DNA of 64,000 nt from Streptomyces lincolnensis. Lineage in GTDB: Bacteria; Actinomycetota; Actinomycetes; Streptomycetales; Streptomycetaceae. Under the pieces are notes generated by a model. That model was given only the letters and a program-made list of their open reading frames with translations. It was not told the DNA's origin and made no database searches. Positions 36,026 to 46,287 of the stretch are shown here, one piece after another. Location: the NCBI RefSeq assembly GCF_001685355.1, contig NZ_CP016438.1, positions 7,006,001 to 7,070,000 of the forward strand. The letters run 5' to 3'. Within the stretch, counting starts at the first letter, position 1; every line of letters begins with the position of its first letter. Both the position numbers and the translations under genes were made by a program.

Positions 36026-36652
36026 TCAGTCCAGCCAGTGACGCCGGCCGATGCTGATCAGCCGCATCTGACGCTCCGCCACCTGCGCGACCCGCTCCCG
36101 CTCCTCCTCCGGGGCCTGAAGCGTCTCCAGGAACAGCGAGGCCGTGATCAGCATCTGGTCGACGTAGAGATTGGCGAGCATCAGCAGGTCGTCGTCGTTC
36201 CAGCCGGCCGACTCGGGGTCCTTGGCCAGCTCCGCCTTCACCTCCTCGCCGAACCGGGCCAGTTGGTCCCGTATCGCCTCCCGGACCGGCTCGACCCCGC
36301 CATGTCGTTCGCGGGCGATGAACCGGACATGTGCGGGGTACCCCTCCACATGGCGGGCGATCAACTCGATGGCGCGCGTGATGCGTTGGTTGCCGTTGTC
36401 CGCCGTGGACACCGTCGTCCGGATCATCGGGTGCAGGCTGCCCAGCGCCTCCTCGACCAGGGCCACGCCGAGGTCCGCGATGGAGCGGAAGTGCCGGTAG
36501 AAGGCCGTGGGGGCGACGCCGACGGCACGCGTGACCTCGCGCAGGCCGAGGCTGCTCAGGCTCTGCCCCTCCAGCAGTCCCAACGCCGCGTCCAGGAGCG
36601 ACTGTCGGGTCTTCTGTTTCTGGGCCTGTCGGATGCCGAGGGTGTGACTCAT
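36026..36652 (-). CDS. TetR-family repressor
   Basis: A 208-residue regulator. The N-terminal HTH (ALGLLEGQSLSSLGLREVTRAVGVAPTAFYRHF) is a clear TetR type, resembling regulators of fatty-acid desaturase genes. The rest is a helical ligand-binding domain with no obvious family match. It is divergent from two small membrane-protein genes. The shared 145-base intergenic space contains an excellent palindromic operator, so it very likely represses itself and its neighbours. Confidence 0.92.
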   Translation of the reverse strand: MSHTLGIRQAQKQKTRQSLLDAALGLLEGQSLSSLGLREVTRAVGVAPTAFYRHFRSIADLGVALVEEALGSLHPMIRTTVSTADNGNQRITRAIELIARHVEGYPAHVRFIARERHGGVEPVREAIRDQLARFGEEVKAELAKDPESAGWNDDDLLMLANLYVDQMLITASLFLETLQAPEEERERVAQVAERQMRLISIGRRHWLD

Positions 36653-36717
36653 GTCATCCAGTTAACAACTGTTCTCCGTAATTGAAAAGCCGTAGGGCGC
36701 GCTAGACTCTGGAGTCA

Positions 36718-36745
36718 GTGAACAAGTGTTACTACAACTGTTCAC
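36718..36745. promoter_or_regulatory. 28-bp palindromic operator, probable TetR site
   Basis: The outer arms GTGAACA and TGTTCAC are exact complements, and an inner TGT/ACA pair lies symmetrically inside, spaced AG, TACT and AC. The 10-mer ACAACTGTTC in the right arm recurs at 36665-36674, just upstream of the repressor start, giving a second half-site. The sites sit between the divergent TetR gene and the small membrane-protein gene. Confidence 0.8.
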
Positions 36746-36797
36746 CCAACCGTAACGAGAGCCATCTCGTCGACATGTTCGGAGGGGGATCCGTCCC

Positions 36798-36965
36798 ATG
36801 CTGTTCCTCGTCGCCGCACTCATGCTGCTCGGTGTCGTCCTGGGCACCGTCGCCCACGCGCCGCTCACCTTCACCGTCGTCGCCGCCGCGGTCATCGCCG
36901 CCTGGCTCGGCGTCTTCGCGATCCGCGAGCGCCTCGGCCGCCGTCGCGGCCCGTCCACCAACTGA
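36798..36965 (+). CDS. Small two-helix membrane protein
   Basis: A 55-residue protein starting at ATG 36798, nine bases after a strong GGAGGGGG ribosome site. Two hydrophobic segments (about 2-22 and 25-42) are followed by a basic tail ([13 protein letters not shown]), so both ends are probably cytoplasmic. No family is recognised. It is the first gene after the TetR operator and is followed within 51 bases by a DUF4190 protein gene. Confidence 0.75.
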   Translation: MLFLVAALMLLGVVLGTVAHAPLTFTVVAAAVIAAWLGVFAIRERLGRRRGPSTN

Positions 36966-37016
36966 CCGCCCGTCGTCCGGCTCGTCCCCCTCGCGACTTC
37001 CAGGAGCTGATCCGTC

Positions 37017-37295
37017 ATGCAACTCACCGCCCCGGCCACCCGCCGCAACGCCCCCGCCAACCCCACCCGCGACGCCGACGGCATGGCCGTCGCCTCCTTC
37101 ATCCTCGGCCTCTTGGGTCTCCTGGTCCTCAACATCTTCCTCGGCCCCGTCGCCATCGTCCTGGCCTCCGTCGCCCTGTGGCGCGGCACGGCCCGCAAGG
37201 GCCGCGCCTACCTGGGCCTGGGCCTCGGCATCGCGGACCTGGTGGTCCTGGTGACGTTCATGCAGATGGACAGCACGGTGTCCTGGGGGCTCTAG
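37017..37295 (+). CDS. DUF4190 membrane protein
   Basis: A 92-residue protein preceded by [36 protein letters not shown] forms the first helix pair of the DUF4190 family and [17 protein letters not shown] the last helix. Such proteins are small integral membrane proteins of unknown function in actinomycetes. It probably belongs to the same TetR-controlled unit as the 55-residue protein. Confidence 0.8.
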   Translation: MQLTAPATRRNAPANPTRDADGMAVASFILGLLGLLVLNIFLGPVAIVLASVALWRGTARKGRAYLGLGLGIADLVVLVTFMQMDSTVSWGL

Positions 37296-37381
37296 AGGCA
37301 CCCGCACCGGGCGCGGCCCGTCGGCCAAGGCGTACGGCGGCCGAAGCCACCCCGCGGACGGCCCGTAGAATCGGCGTCACC

Positions 37382-38545
37382 ATGGCATACCTCGACCACG
37401 CCGCGACCACCCCGATGCTCCCCGAGGCAGTCGAGGCACTCACCGCGCACCTGAGCACCACCGGCAACGCCTCCTCCCTCCACGCGTCCGGCCGCGCGGC
37501 CCGCCGCACGGTCGAGGAATCCCGCGAGACCCTCGCGGAGGCGCTCGGCGCCCGCCCCAGCGAGGTCGTGTTCACCTCCGGCGGCACCGAGGCCGACAAC
37601 CTCGCCGTCAAGGGCCTGTACTGGTCCCGCCGCGACGCCGACCCGGCCCGCACCCGGGTCCTCGCCAGCCCCGTCGAGCACCACGCCGTCCTGGACGCCG
37701 TCCACTGGCTGGGTGAACACGAGGGCGCCACGGTCGAGTACCTCCCCGTCGACCGGTACGGCCGAGTCCACCCCGAGGCACTGCGCGAGGCCATCGCCCG
37801 CAACCCCGACGACGTGGCCCTGGCCACCGTCATGTGGGCGAACAACGAGATCGGCACGGTCCTGCCGGTCCGCGAACTCGCCGCCACCGCCGCCGAGTTC
37901 GGTGTCCCGCTGCACGCCGACGCCGTCCAGGCCTTCGGCCAGATCCCCGTCGACTTCGCCGACTCCGGCCTCGCCGCGATGACCGTCTCCGGCCACAAGA
38001 TCGGCGGCCCCTACGGCATCGGCGCCCTCCTCCTGGGCCGCGAGCACACCCCCGTCCCCGTCCTGCACGGCGGCGGCCAGGAACGGCACGTCCGCTCCGG
38101 AACCCTCGACATCCCCGCGATCGCCTCCTTCGCCGTCGCCGGCCGGCTGGCCGCCGAGCAGCGCGAGTGGTTCGCCCGGGAGATCGGCGCCCTGCGCGAC
38201 GCCCTGATCGAGGCGGTCCGTACGGCGGTCCCCGACGCCATCCTCGGCGGCGACCCGGTCGACCGCCTCCCCGCCAACGCCCACTTCACCTTCCCCGGCT
38301 GCGAGGGCGACTCCCTGCTCCTCCTCCTGGACGCCCAGGGCATCGAGTGCTCCACCGGCTCCGCCTGCACGGCCGGCGTCGCCCAGCCCAGCCACGTCCT
38401 GCTGGCCACCGGCACCGACCCGGACCTGGCCCGCGGCACCCTCCGCTTCTCCCTCGGCCACACCTCCACCGAGGCCGACGTCGAAGCCGTCGCGAAGGCC
38501 ATCGGCCCGGCGGTGGAACGGGCGCGGGCGGCGGGCCTGACGTAA
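37382..38545 (+). CDS. Cysteine desulfurase (IscS/NifS-like)
   Basis: A 387-residue PLP enzyme that takes sulfur from cysteine as a persulfide. I chose ATG 37382 ([12 protein letters not shown]), which is the exact family start. The PLP lysine is Lys206 in SGHKIGGP. The persulfide cysteine is Cys329 in the mobile loop [10 protein letters not shown]. The 2-thiouridylase gene mnmA lies about 1.2 kb downstream on the same strand, as in many Gram-positive genomes, so it likely supplies sulfur for tRNA thiolation and other cofactors. Confidence 0.95.
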   Translation: MAYLDHAATTPMLPEAVEALTAHLSTTGNASSLHASGRAARRTVEESRETLAEALGARPSEVVFTSGGTEADNLAVKGLYWSRRDADPARTRVLASPVEHHAVLDAVHWLGEHEGATVEYLPVDRYGRVHPEALREAIARNPDDVALATVMWANNEIGTVLPVRELAATAAEFGVPLHADAVQAFGQIPVDFADSGLAAMTVSGHKIGGPYGIGALLLGREHTPVPVLHGGGQERHVRSGTLDIPAIASFAVAGRLAAEQREWFAREIGALRDALIEAVRTAVPDAILGGDPVDRLPANAHFTFPGCEGDSLLLLLDAQGIECSTGSACTAGVAQPSHVLLATGTDPDLARGTLRFSLGHTSTEADVEAVAKAIGPAVERARAAGLT

Positions 38546-38589
38546 GGGCCGCTACGCAGCGCAGGAACCCTGCGGAGCGCAGGACCCCG

Positions 38590-38617
38590 GGGCGTGCGCG
38601 ACTCGATGCGCACGCCC
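38590..38617 (+). terminator. Hairpin after the cysteine desulfurase gene
   Basis: A 10-bp stem (GGGCGTGCGC and its complement) with an eight-base loop, 45 bases after the stop. No T-run. It separates the desulfurase from the DUF1304 gene. Confidence 0.7.
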
Positions 38618-38652
38618 TTGCCGATGTCCGGACAACGGCGGACACTCCGGAC

Positions 38653-39027
38653 GTGAACACCGTCACCCAGGGCTTCGCCCTACTCGCGGCCCTGATCCAC
38701 CTCGTCGTGGGCACGCTGGAGCGCTTCTTCTACGGCCGCCCGGCCATCCGCGTCTTCCTGACCACCTCGCCCGCCGACGCCCCCGAGGTGACGCTGTGGC
38801 GCTCGGGCGTCGCCGTCTACAACATCCTGCTCGGCCTGGGCCTGATCGCCGGCGTCGTCGCCCTGCACACCGGGGACGCCGCCGTCGGCCGTACGCTGAC
38901 CGTCTGCTTCTGCGCGTTCCTCGTGGTGTCCGCGGTGGTGTTCCTCGTCTCCTTCCCCCGGCTGTGGAGGGGAGCGCTCGGCCAGGGACTCGCGCCCGCC
39001 GTCGCTCTCGTCGCGGCCGTGTTCTGA
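38653..39027 (+). CDS. DUF1304 membrane protein
   Basis: A 124-residue protein from GTG 38653 with four hydrophobic segments. The early HLVVGTLERFFYGRPA and the middle YNILLGLGLIAGVV match the DUF1304 family, which is widespread and uncharacterised. It converges with the amidase gene, with four bases between the stops. Confidence 0.8.
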   Translation: MNTVTQGFALLAALIHLVVGTLERFFYGRPAIRVFLTTSPADAPEVTLWRSGVAVYNILLGLGLIAGVVALHTGDAAVGRTLTVCFCAFLVVSAVVFLVSFPRLWRGALGQGLAPAVALVAAVF

Positions 39028-39031
39028 CCGG

Positions 39032-39712
39032 TCAGGTCCGGGAGGCCGCCACCGCCGTACGGGCCTGTGTGACGAGCTTCATGTACCGGTCCCAGTCCCA
39101 GTGCTCGCCCGGGTCGGTGTGGTCGGTGCCCGGTACCTCGACATGGCCGAGGATGTGCTCGCGGTCGACCGGGATGTCGTAGCGGGCGCAGACGCGGGCC
39201 GTGAGGCGGGCCGAGGCCTCGTACATCTCGTCCGTGAAGTCCTCGGGGCGGTCGACGAAGCCCTCGTGCTCGATGCCGACACTGCGTTCGTTGTAGTCGC
39301 GGTTGCCCGCGTGGTACGCCACGTCCAGTTCGCGGATCATCTGCGTGACGTGCCCGTCCTTGCGGACGATGTAGTGCGCGGCCGCGCCGTGTCCCGGGTC
39401 CTGGAAGACCTTGACCGCGCTGTCGAAGCTGCCCTGGGTGACATGGATGATCACCATGTCTATGCCGTAGTCGTCGGGGCGGTCCGCGAGCCGCCAGTTC
39501 GCGTCGGACGCGGCCACCCAGCGCGCACCGGCGTAGTCGACCTCGCCCTCCTTGCGCGGCTTGCGCACGCCGGGCGCGCGGTACCACAGCCGCGCCAGCT
39601 CGTCCCGGGCCAGCACGGCCGAGCCCACCGCGGCGGCCGTCCCGCCGATCAGCAGGGCCCGCCGCCCGATCCGCCGGTCGGCGTCCTTGTCCTTGGCTCG
39701 TCTCGCGCCCAT
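39032..39712 (-). CDS. N-acetylmuramoyl-L-alanine amidase (Amidase_2), exported
   Basis: A 226-residue protein from ATG 39712. The twin-arginine-like N-terminus (RRIGRRALLIGGTAAAVGSA) suggests Tat export. The catalytic domain has zinc ligands in MVIIHVTQG and HTDPG and a conserved VGIEHEGF block. It cleaves the lactyl-peptide amide of peptidoglycan during wall turnover. The gene is divergent from mnmA, sharing a 60-base promoter region. Confidence 0.9.
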   Translation of the reverse strand: MGARRAKDKDADRRIGRRALLIGGTAAAVGSAVLARDELARLWYRAPGVRKPRKEGEVDYAGARWVAASDANWRLADRPDDYGIDMVIIHVTQGSFDSAVKVFQDPGHGAAAHYIVRKDGHVTQMIRELDVAYHAGNRDYNERSVGIEHEGFVDRPEDFTDEMYEASARLTARVCARYDIPVDREHILGHVEVPGTDHTDPGEHWDWDRYMKLVTQARTAVAASRT

Positions 39713-39772
39713 GTGATCCTGAACGGATACTCGTGGGCTCCGGTTCCCGAGCGCCCTTACCCTTGAAGGGTT

Positions 39773-40903
39773 ATGACTGACACCACGCAGCCCACCCGTC
39801 CTCTTCGCGTCCTCGCCGCCATGTCCGGCGGGGTCGATTCCGCCGTCGCCGCCGCCCGCGCGGCCGAGGCGGGACACGACGTGACCGGCGTCCACCTCGC
39901 CCTCTCGGCGAACCCGCAATCCTTCCGCACGGGCGCGCGTGGCTGTTGCACCATCGAGGACTCCCGCGACGCCCGCCGCGCCGCCGACGTCATCGGCATC
40001 CCGTTCTACGTCTGGGACCTCGCCGACCGCTTCCGCGAGGACGTGGTCGAGGACTTCGTCGCCGAGTACGAGGCCGGCCGCACCCCCAACCCCTGTCTGC
40101 GCTGCAACGAGAAGATCAAGTTCGCCGCCCTGCTCGACAAGGCCCTCGCCCTCGGCTTCGACGCGGTCTGCACGGGCCACTACGCCCAGGTGATCGTCCG
40201 CGAGGACGGCTCCCGCGAACTGCACCGCGCCTCCGACATGGCGAAGGACCAGTCGTACGTCCTCGGCGTGCTCGACGAGAAGCAGCTGGCGCACGCCCTC
40301 TTCCCGCTGGGCGACACGGTGACGACCAAGGACGAGATCCGCGCGGAGGCCGAGCGCCGGGGCCTGGCGGTCGCCAAGAAGCCCGACTCGCACGACATCT
40401 GCTTCATCGCCGACGGCGACACCCAGGGCTTCCTGGCACACCGTCTGGGCAAGGCCGAGGGCGACATCGTCGACGAGTCCGGAGCGAAGGTCGGCACCCA
40501 CGAGGGCGCGTACGGCTTCACCATCGGCCAGCGCAAGGGACTGCGCATCGGCACCCCGGCCGCCGACGGCAAGCCGCGCTACGTCCTCGACATCTCCCCG
40601 GTCGACAACACCGTCACGGTCGGCCCGGTCGCCGCCCTGGACGTCAACGGCCTCACGGCGATCAGGCCGCGCTGGTGCGGAGCCGCCCCGAGCGGCCCCG
40701 GCACCTACACCGCCCAGCTCCGCGCCCACGGCGACGAGACCGAGGTCACCGCCGAACTGGTCGACGGTGAACTCCGGGTCTCCTTCACCGAGCCGGTCCG
40801 CGGCGTGGCCCCGGGCCAGGCCGTCGTGCTCTACGACGGCACGCGCGTCGTCGGCTCGGCGACCATCGCGACCACGGTGCGGGCGACGGCCGACGTGGGC
40901 TGA
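39773..40903 (+). CDS. mnmA: tRNA-specific 2-thiouridylase
   Basis: A 376-residue enzyme that thiolates U34 of Lys, Glu and Gln tRNAs. The ATP-binding PP-loop is [11 protein letters not shown] near residue 20. The catalytic cysteines are in [12 protein letters not shown] near 104 and DSHDICFI near 207. The C-terminal part ([11 protein letters not shown] and [13 protein letters not shown]) is standard. It works with the cysteine desulfurase encoded upstream. Confidence 0.97.
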   Translation: MTDTTQPTRPLRVLAAMSGGVDSAVAAARAAEAGHDVTGVHLALSANPQSFRTGARGCCTIEDSRDARRAADVIGIPFYVWDLADRFREDVVEDFVAEYEAGRTPNPCLRCNEKIKFAALLDKALALGFDAVCTGHYAQVIVREDGSRELHRASDMAKDQSYVLGVLDEKQLAHALFPLGDTVTTKDEIRAEAERRGLAVAKKPDSHDICFIADGDTQGFLAHRLGKAEGDIVDESGAKVGTHEGAYGFTIGQRKGLRIGTPAADGKPRYVLDISPVDNTVTVGPVAALDVNGLTAIRPRWCGAAPSGPGTYTAQLRAHGDETEVTAELVDGELRVSFTEPVRGVAPGQAVVLYDGTRVVGSATIATTVRATADVG

Positions 40904-40926
40904 GCCGCCCCGGCCGCGCTGCGGTC

Positions 40927-41253
40927 TCAGCCCACCTCCTCCACGTCGTAGAAGCAGAGGTGGTCCTTGATCTCGGCGACGTCCGGCTTGGGCTCGGGGT
41001 ACGCCCAGACCAGGTCCGCCGCGTCCGGCAGCGACCAGTAGGAGGCCGTGCCCTTGAACGGGCAGTAGGTGTGCGTCTCGGAGGGGGTCAGCAGGTCGAG
41101 GCGTACGTCCTCGGCGGGGATGTAGTAGCGCACCGGACACCCCGTCTCCCGCAGGAGGAGGGGCCGTTCGCTCTCCGCCAGCACCTGGTCGCCGTGGACG
41201 ACCCGAATGCGTCGTGTGCCCTGCTCGATCGTGATCGTGTGTCCGTCAGCCAT
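40927..41253 (-). CDS. DUF427 protein
   Basis: A 108-residue soluble protein with the DUF427 pattern: a beta-rich start (GHTITIEQGTRRIRVVHGDQVLAES), then DVRLDLLTPSETHTYCPFKGTASYW and a closing DHLCFYDVEEV. Function is unknown for the family. It is divergent from the LOG-like gene with 50 bases between, so the two share a promoter region. Confidence 0.85.
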   Translation of the reverse strand: MADGHTITIEQGTRRIRVVHGDQVLAESERPLLLRETGCPVRYYIPAEDVRLDLLTPSETHTYCPFKGTASYWSLPDAADLVWAYPEPKPDVAEIKDHLCFYDVEEVG

Positions 41254-41303
41254 ATCCGAAAAGCGCTCGCGGGCCCCCGGTTCTTCCCGCGTACGGTGAC
41301 CTC

Positions 41304-41843
41304 ATGCGAATCTGCGTCTTCCTCTCGGCCGCCGACCTCGACGAGCGATACACGCGCCCCGCGCGCGAGTTCGCGGAACTGCTGGGCAAGGGCGGCCACA
41401 CGCTCGTGTGGGGCGGCTCGGACGTCGGACTGATGAAGGTGGTCGCCGACGGTGTCCAGGAGGCGGGCGGACGGCTGGTAGGTGTCTCGGTGGAGTTCCT
41501 GGCGGCCAAGGCACGTTCGGGCGTCGACGAGATGGTGATCGCCCGTGACCTCGCCGAACGCAAGAAGCTGCTCCTGGAGAAGGCCGACGCCGTGGTCGTC
41601 ATGGTGGGCGGCACCGGCACCCTCGACGAGGCGACCGAGATCCTGGAGCTGAAGAAGCACGGCCACACCGACAAGCCGGTGGTCCTGCTGAACACCGCGG
41701 GCTTCTACGACGGGCTGAAGGAACAGTTCCGCCGCATGGAGTCGGAGGGCTTCCTGCCCCGCCCGCTGACCGACCTGGTGTTCTTCGCCGAGGAAGCGGT
41801 GGGCGCGCTGGCCTACCTGGAGGAGAGCCAGGGCATCGAGTAG
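41304..41843 (+). CDS. LOG-family phosphoribohydrolase-like protein
   Basis: A 179-residue Rossmann-like protein. The family motif PGGxGTxxE appears as VGGTGTLDEATE near residue 97, with Val in place of Pro. WGGSDVGLMKVVADGVQEAGG gives the nucleotide-binding loop. Relatives release cytokinin-type bases from nucleoside monophosphates or hydrolyse AMP and related nucleotides. Older annotation called them lysine decarboxylases, which is wrong. The native substrate is unknown. Confidence 0.85.
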   Translation: MRICVFLSAADLDERYTRPAREFAELLGKGGHTLVWGGSDVGLMKVVADGVQEAGGRLVGVSVEFLAAKARSGVDEMVIARDLAERKKLLLEKADAVVVMVGGTGTLDEATEILELKKHGHTDKPVVLLNTAGFYDGLKEQFRRMESEGFLPRPLTDLVFFAEEAVGALAYLEESQGIE

Positions 41844-41893
41844 GGCATCGAGTACCGCGCCGGGGGACACCGGTGTGATGCGAGCATGGCGGC

Positions 41894-42583
41894 ATGGCTA
41901 CTCATGTGATCACCGGAGCGGGTTCCGGCATCGGCGCGGCGGTCGCCCGCCGTCTGCACGCGCGCGGGGACGAACTCGTCCTCCACGCGCGCGACGCGGG
42001 CCGCGCGAAGGAGCTGGCGGCACAGTTCCCGGGCGCGCGGACCCTGGTGGGCGACCTGGCCGACCCCGACAAGCTGAGCTGGGCCTTCTCCCACCAGACG
42101 CTTCCCGACCGGGTCGACTCCCTGCTCCACATCGCGGGTGTGGTGGACCTGGGGCCGATCGGCGACCTGACCCCGAAGTCCTGGCGCCACCAGCTCAACG
42201 TCAACCTGATCTCCCCGGCCGAGCTGACCCGTCACTTCCTGCCCCAACTCCGCAGCGCCCGCGGCCACGTGGTCTTCGTCAACTCGGGCGCCGGTCTGAA
42301 CGCCCACGCCGACTGGTCCGCCTACGCGGCCTCCAAGCACGGCCTGAAGGCCCTGGCCGACTCCCTGCGCCACGAGGAGCACGGCAACGGCGTCCGCGTC
42401 ACCTCGGTGTACCCCGGCCGCACGGCCAGCCCCATGCAGGCCAAGGTCCACCAGCAGGAGGGCAAGGAGTACGACGCCTCCCGGTGGATCGACCCCGAGT
42501 CGGTCGCCACGACGATCCTCCTCGCCCTCGACCTCCCCCGGGACGCGGAGATCAACGACCTGACGGTCCGTCCGGGCAACTGA
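41894..42583 (+). CDS. Short-chain dehydrogenase/reductase
   Basis: A 229-residue oxidoreductase. The dinucleotide-binding motif is ITGAGSGIGAA at residue 6-16, with the catalytic YAASK near 137-141 and Ser in VNSGAG near 130. The short C-terminus suggests a classical SDR with NADP(H). The substrate is not evident. The 50-base gap from the LOG gene suggests co-transcription. A palindromic repeat element lies immediately downstream and probably ends the transcript. Confidence 0.9.
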   Translation: MATHVITGAGSGIGAAVARRLHARGDELVLHARDAGRAKELAAQFPGARTLVGDLADPDKLSWAFSHQTLPDRVDSLLHIAGVVDLGPIGDLTPKSWRHQLNVNLISPAELTRHFLPQLRSARGHVVFVNSGAGLNAHADWSAYAASKHGLKALADSLRHEEHGNGVRVTSVYPGRTASPMQAKVHQQEGKEYDASRWIDPESVATTILLALDLPRDAEINDLTVRPGN

Positions 42584-42593
42584 CCAAGCTTTC

Positions 42594-42780
42594 CTCGCCC
42601 CCGCCGCCCCTACCCGCCCCATCCCTGGGGGCTGCGCCCCCAGACCCCCCTGTCGGCCCTGAAGGGGCCTCGTCCTCAAACGCCGGACGGGCTGAAAAAT
42701 CCAGCCCCTCCGGCGTTTGAGGAGCGGGGTCTGGGGCGGAGCCCCAGAAGGATGGGACGGGTAGGGGCGGCGGGGGCGAG
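42594..42780. repeat. Palindromic dispersed element, copy 1
   Basis: A 187-bp imperfect inverted repeat whose outer arms of about 31 bases match with one mismatch (starting CTCGCCCCCGCC). Inside lie two small hairpins (CTGGGGGCTGCGCCCCCAG on the left and CTGGGGCGGAGCCCCAG on the right) and a central CCTCAAACGCCGGA/TCCGGCGTTTGAGG stem. Copy 2 at 48589 is nearly identical. It carries no open frame. It resembles the short non-autonomous palindromes scattered between Streptomyces genes and would act as a two-way terminator. Confidence 0.9.
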
Positions 42781-42795
42781 AACTAGGCTTGGCGT

Positions 42796-43797
42796 GTGAA
42801 CGCGAATCCCAGCTTCGGCCCGGCCACCGGCATCGGCTCTCTCCCCGGAGGCGACGCCGGGGAAGCCGTCAAGACCTCCACCGGCTCCTTCGAGGACTTC
42901 CCGTTCCTGCCCGAGCTCCCCGCGAGAGGCCCCGGCGCCGACATGATCGGCCGCACCGCGGGCATGCTCGTCGACCTGTACGCCCGCGTGGAGCCCAGCG
43001 GCTGGCGCATCGGCGACCGCCCGGGGAGGGACACGAAGCGGGCACGGTCATGGCTGGGCGAGGACCTCGACGCGCTGGAGGAGTACACGCAGGGATACGA
43101 GGGCCCGCTGAAGGTACAGGCGGTCGGCCCCTGGACCCTGGCCGCCGCACTGGAGCTGAGGAACGGAGAGGTCGCCCTCTCCGACCCCGGCGCCACCCGG
43201 GACCTGGCCGCCTCGCTCGCCGAGGGACTGCGCCTGCACCTGGAGGAGGTCGGGCGCCGCGCCCCCGGCGCCCGGATCGTCCTCCAGCTCGACGAACCGT
43301 CCCTCATCGCCGTACTGAGGGGCCATGTGAAGACCGCGAGCGGCTACCGCACCCACCGCGCCGTCGACCGCCAACTCATCGAGGCCACCCTCCGCGACGT
43401 CATCGGGGTTCACGGGGACGGCCCCGTCGTGGTCCACTCGTGCGCACCGGACGTCCCGTTCGCCCTGCTGCGCCGGGCGGGCGCGGCGGCGATCTCCTTC
43501 GACTTCTCGCTCCTCACCGAGCGTGACGAGGACGCGATCGGCGAGGCGGTGGAAGGGGGGACCCGGCTCTTCGTCGGTGTCGTACCGGGCACGGACAGCC
43601 GATTGTCAGACCCTGCCGGTAGCGTCATGGGTGTCAGGACGCTGTGGCGCAGGCTGGGGCTGCATCCGGGGCTTCTCGCGGAGGCGGTCACGGTCACTCC
43701 GTCGTGCGGACTCGCGGGGGCTTCCCCCGCGTACGCACGCGAGGCCCTCGCCCACTGCGTCCGGGCGGCGAGATCCCTCGCGGACAACCCTGAGTAA
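42796..43797 (+). CDS. MetE C-terminal-like (cobalamin-independent methionine synthase family) protein
   Basis: A 333-residue protein equivalent to the catalytic half of MetE only. Segments TGIGSLPGG near the start, QLDEPSL near 165, VVHSCAPD near 215 (Cys/His metal ligands) and VTPSCGLAG near 300 (final Cys ligand) are conserved. It lacks the N-terminal half of plant/E. coli MetE, so it resembles archaeal and actinobacterial short forms that may take methyl groups from carriers other than methyl-tetrahydrofolate. Whether it makes methionine is uncertain. It precedes ligA by 15 bases. Confidence 0.82.
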   Translation: MNANPSFGPATGIGSLPGGDAGEAVKTSTGSFEDFPFLPELPARGPGADMIGRTAGMLVDLYARVEPSGWRIGDRPGRDTKRARSWLGEDLDALEEYTQGYEGPLKVQAVGPWTLAAALELRNGEVALSDPGATRDLAASLAEGLRLHLEEVGRRAPGARIVLQLDEPSLIAVLRGHVKTASGYRTHRAVDRQLIEATLRDVIGVHGDGPVVVHSCAPDVPFALLRRAGAAAISFDFSLLTERDEDAIGEAVEGGTRLFVGVVPGTDSRLSDPAGSVMGVRTLWRRLGLHPGLLAEAVTVTPSCGLAGASPAYAREALAHCVRAARSLADNPE

Positions 43798-46005
<2,208 letters not shown>

Positions 46006-46023
46006 CGAGGAGTAGCGGTTGAA

Positions 46024-46063
46024 GGCCACCCGTTCGGCGCATACCAGATGCATACGGGTGGCC
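46024..46063 (+). terminator. Possible terminator after ligA
   Basis: GGCCACCCGT at 46024-46033 pairs with its complement at 46054-46063 across a 20-base loop. The long loop makes it a weaker candidate. It lies 19 bases after the ligA stop. The rest of the gap to 46287 shows no gene. Confidence 0.5.
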
Positions 46064-46287
46064 GGGTCGCATTCGGGCAACCGTCGTCGACCGGTGCCCG
46101 TGGAAGCCTTCTGCGGCCTACTGTTGAGGTGTGCGCCTGCCGTGCCCAGCTGCGGCAGGGGCATCCCTTTGCTCGCGAAGCGTCTTCGGGAGCAGCGGGA
46201 AGGGATTTCCAACGCGGCGCCGTTGAAGGTTGTTGTCGGGCACCGGGCCGCGTGGCGTGGGCACCGCCGGCTGTGAGAGGGACGGGA

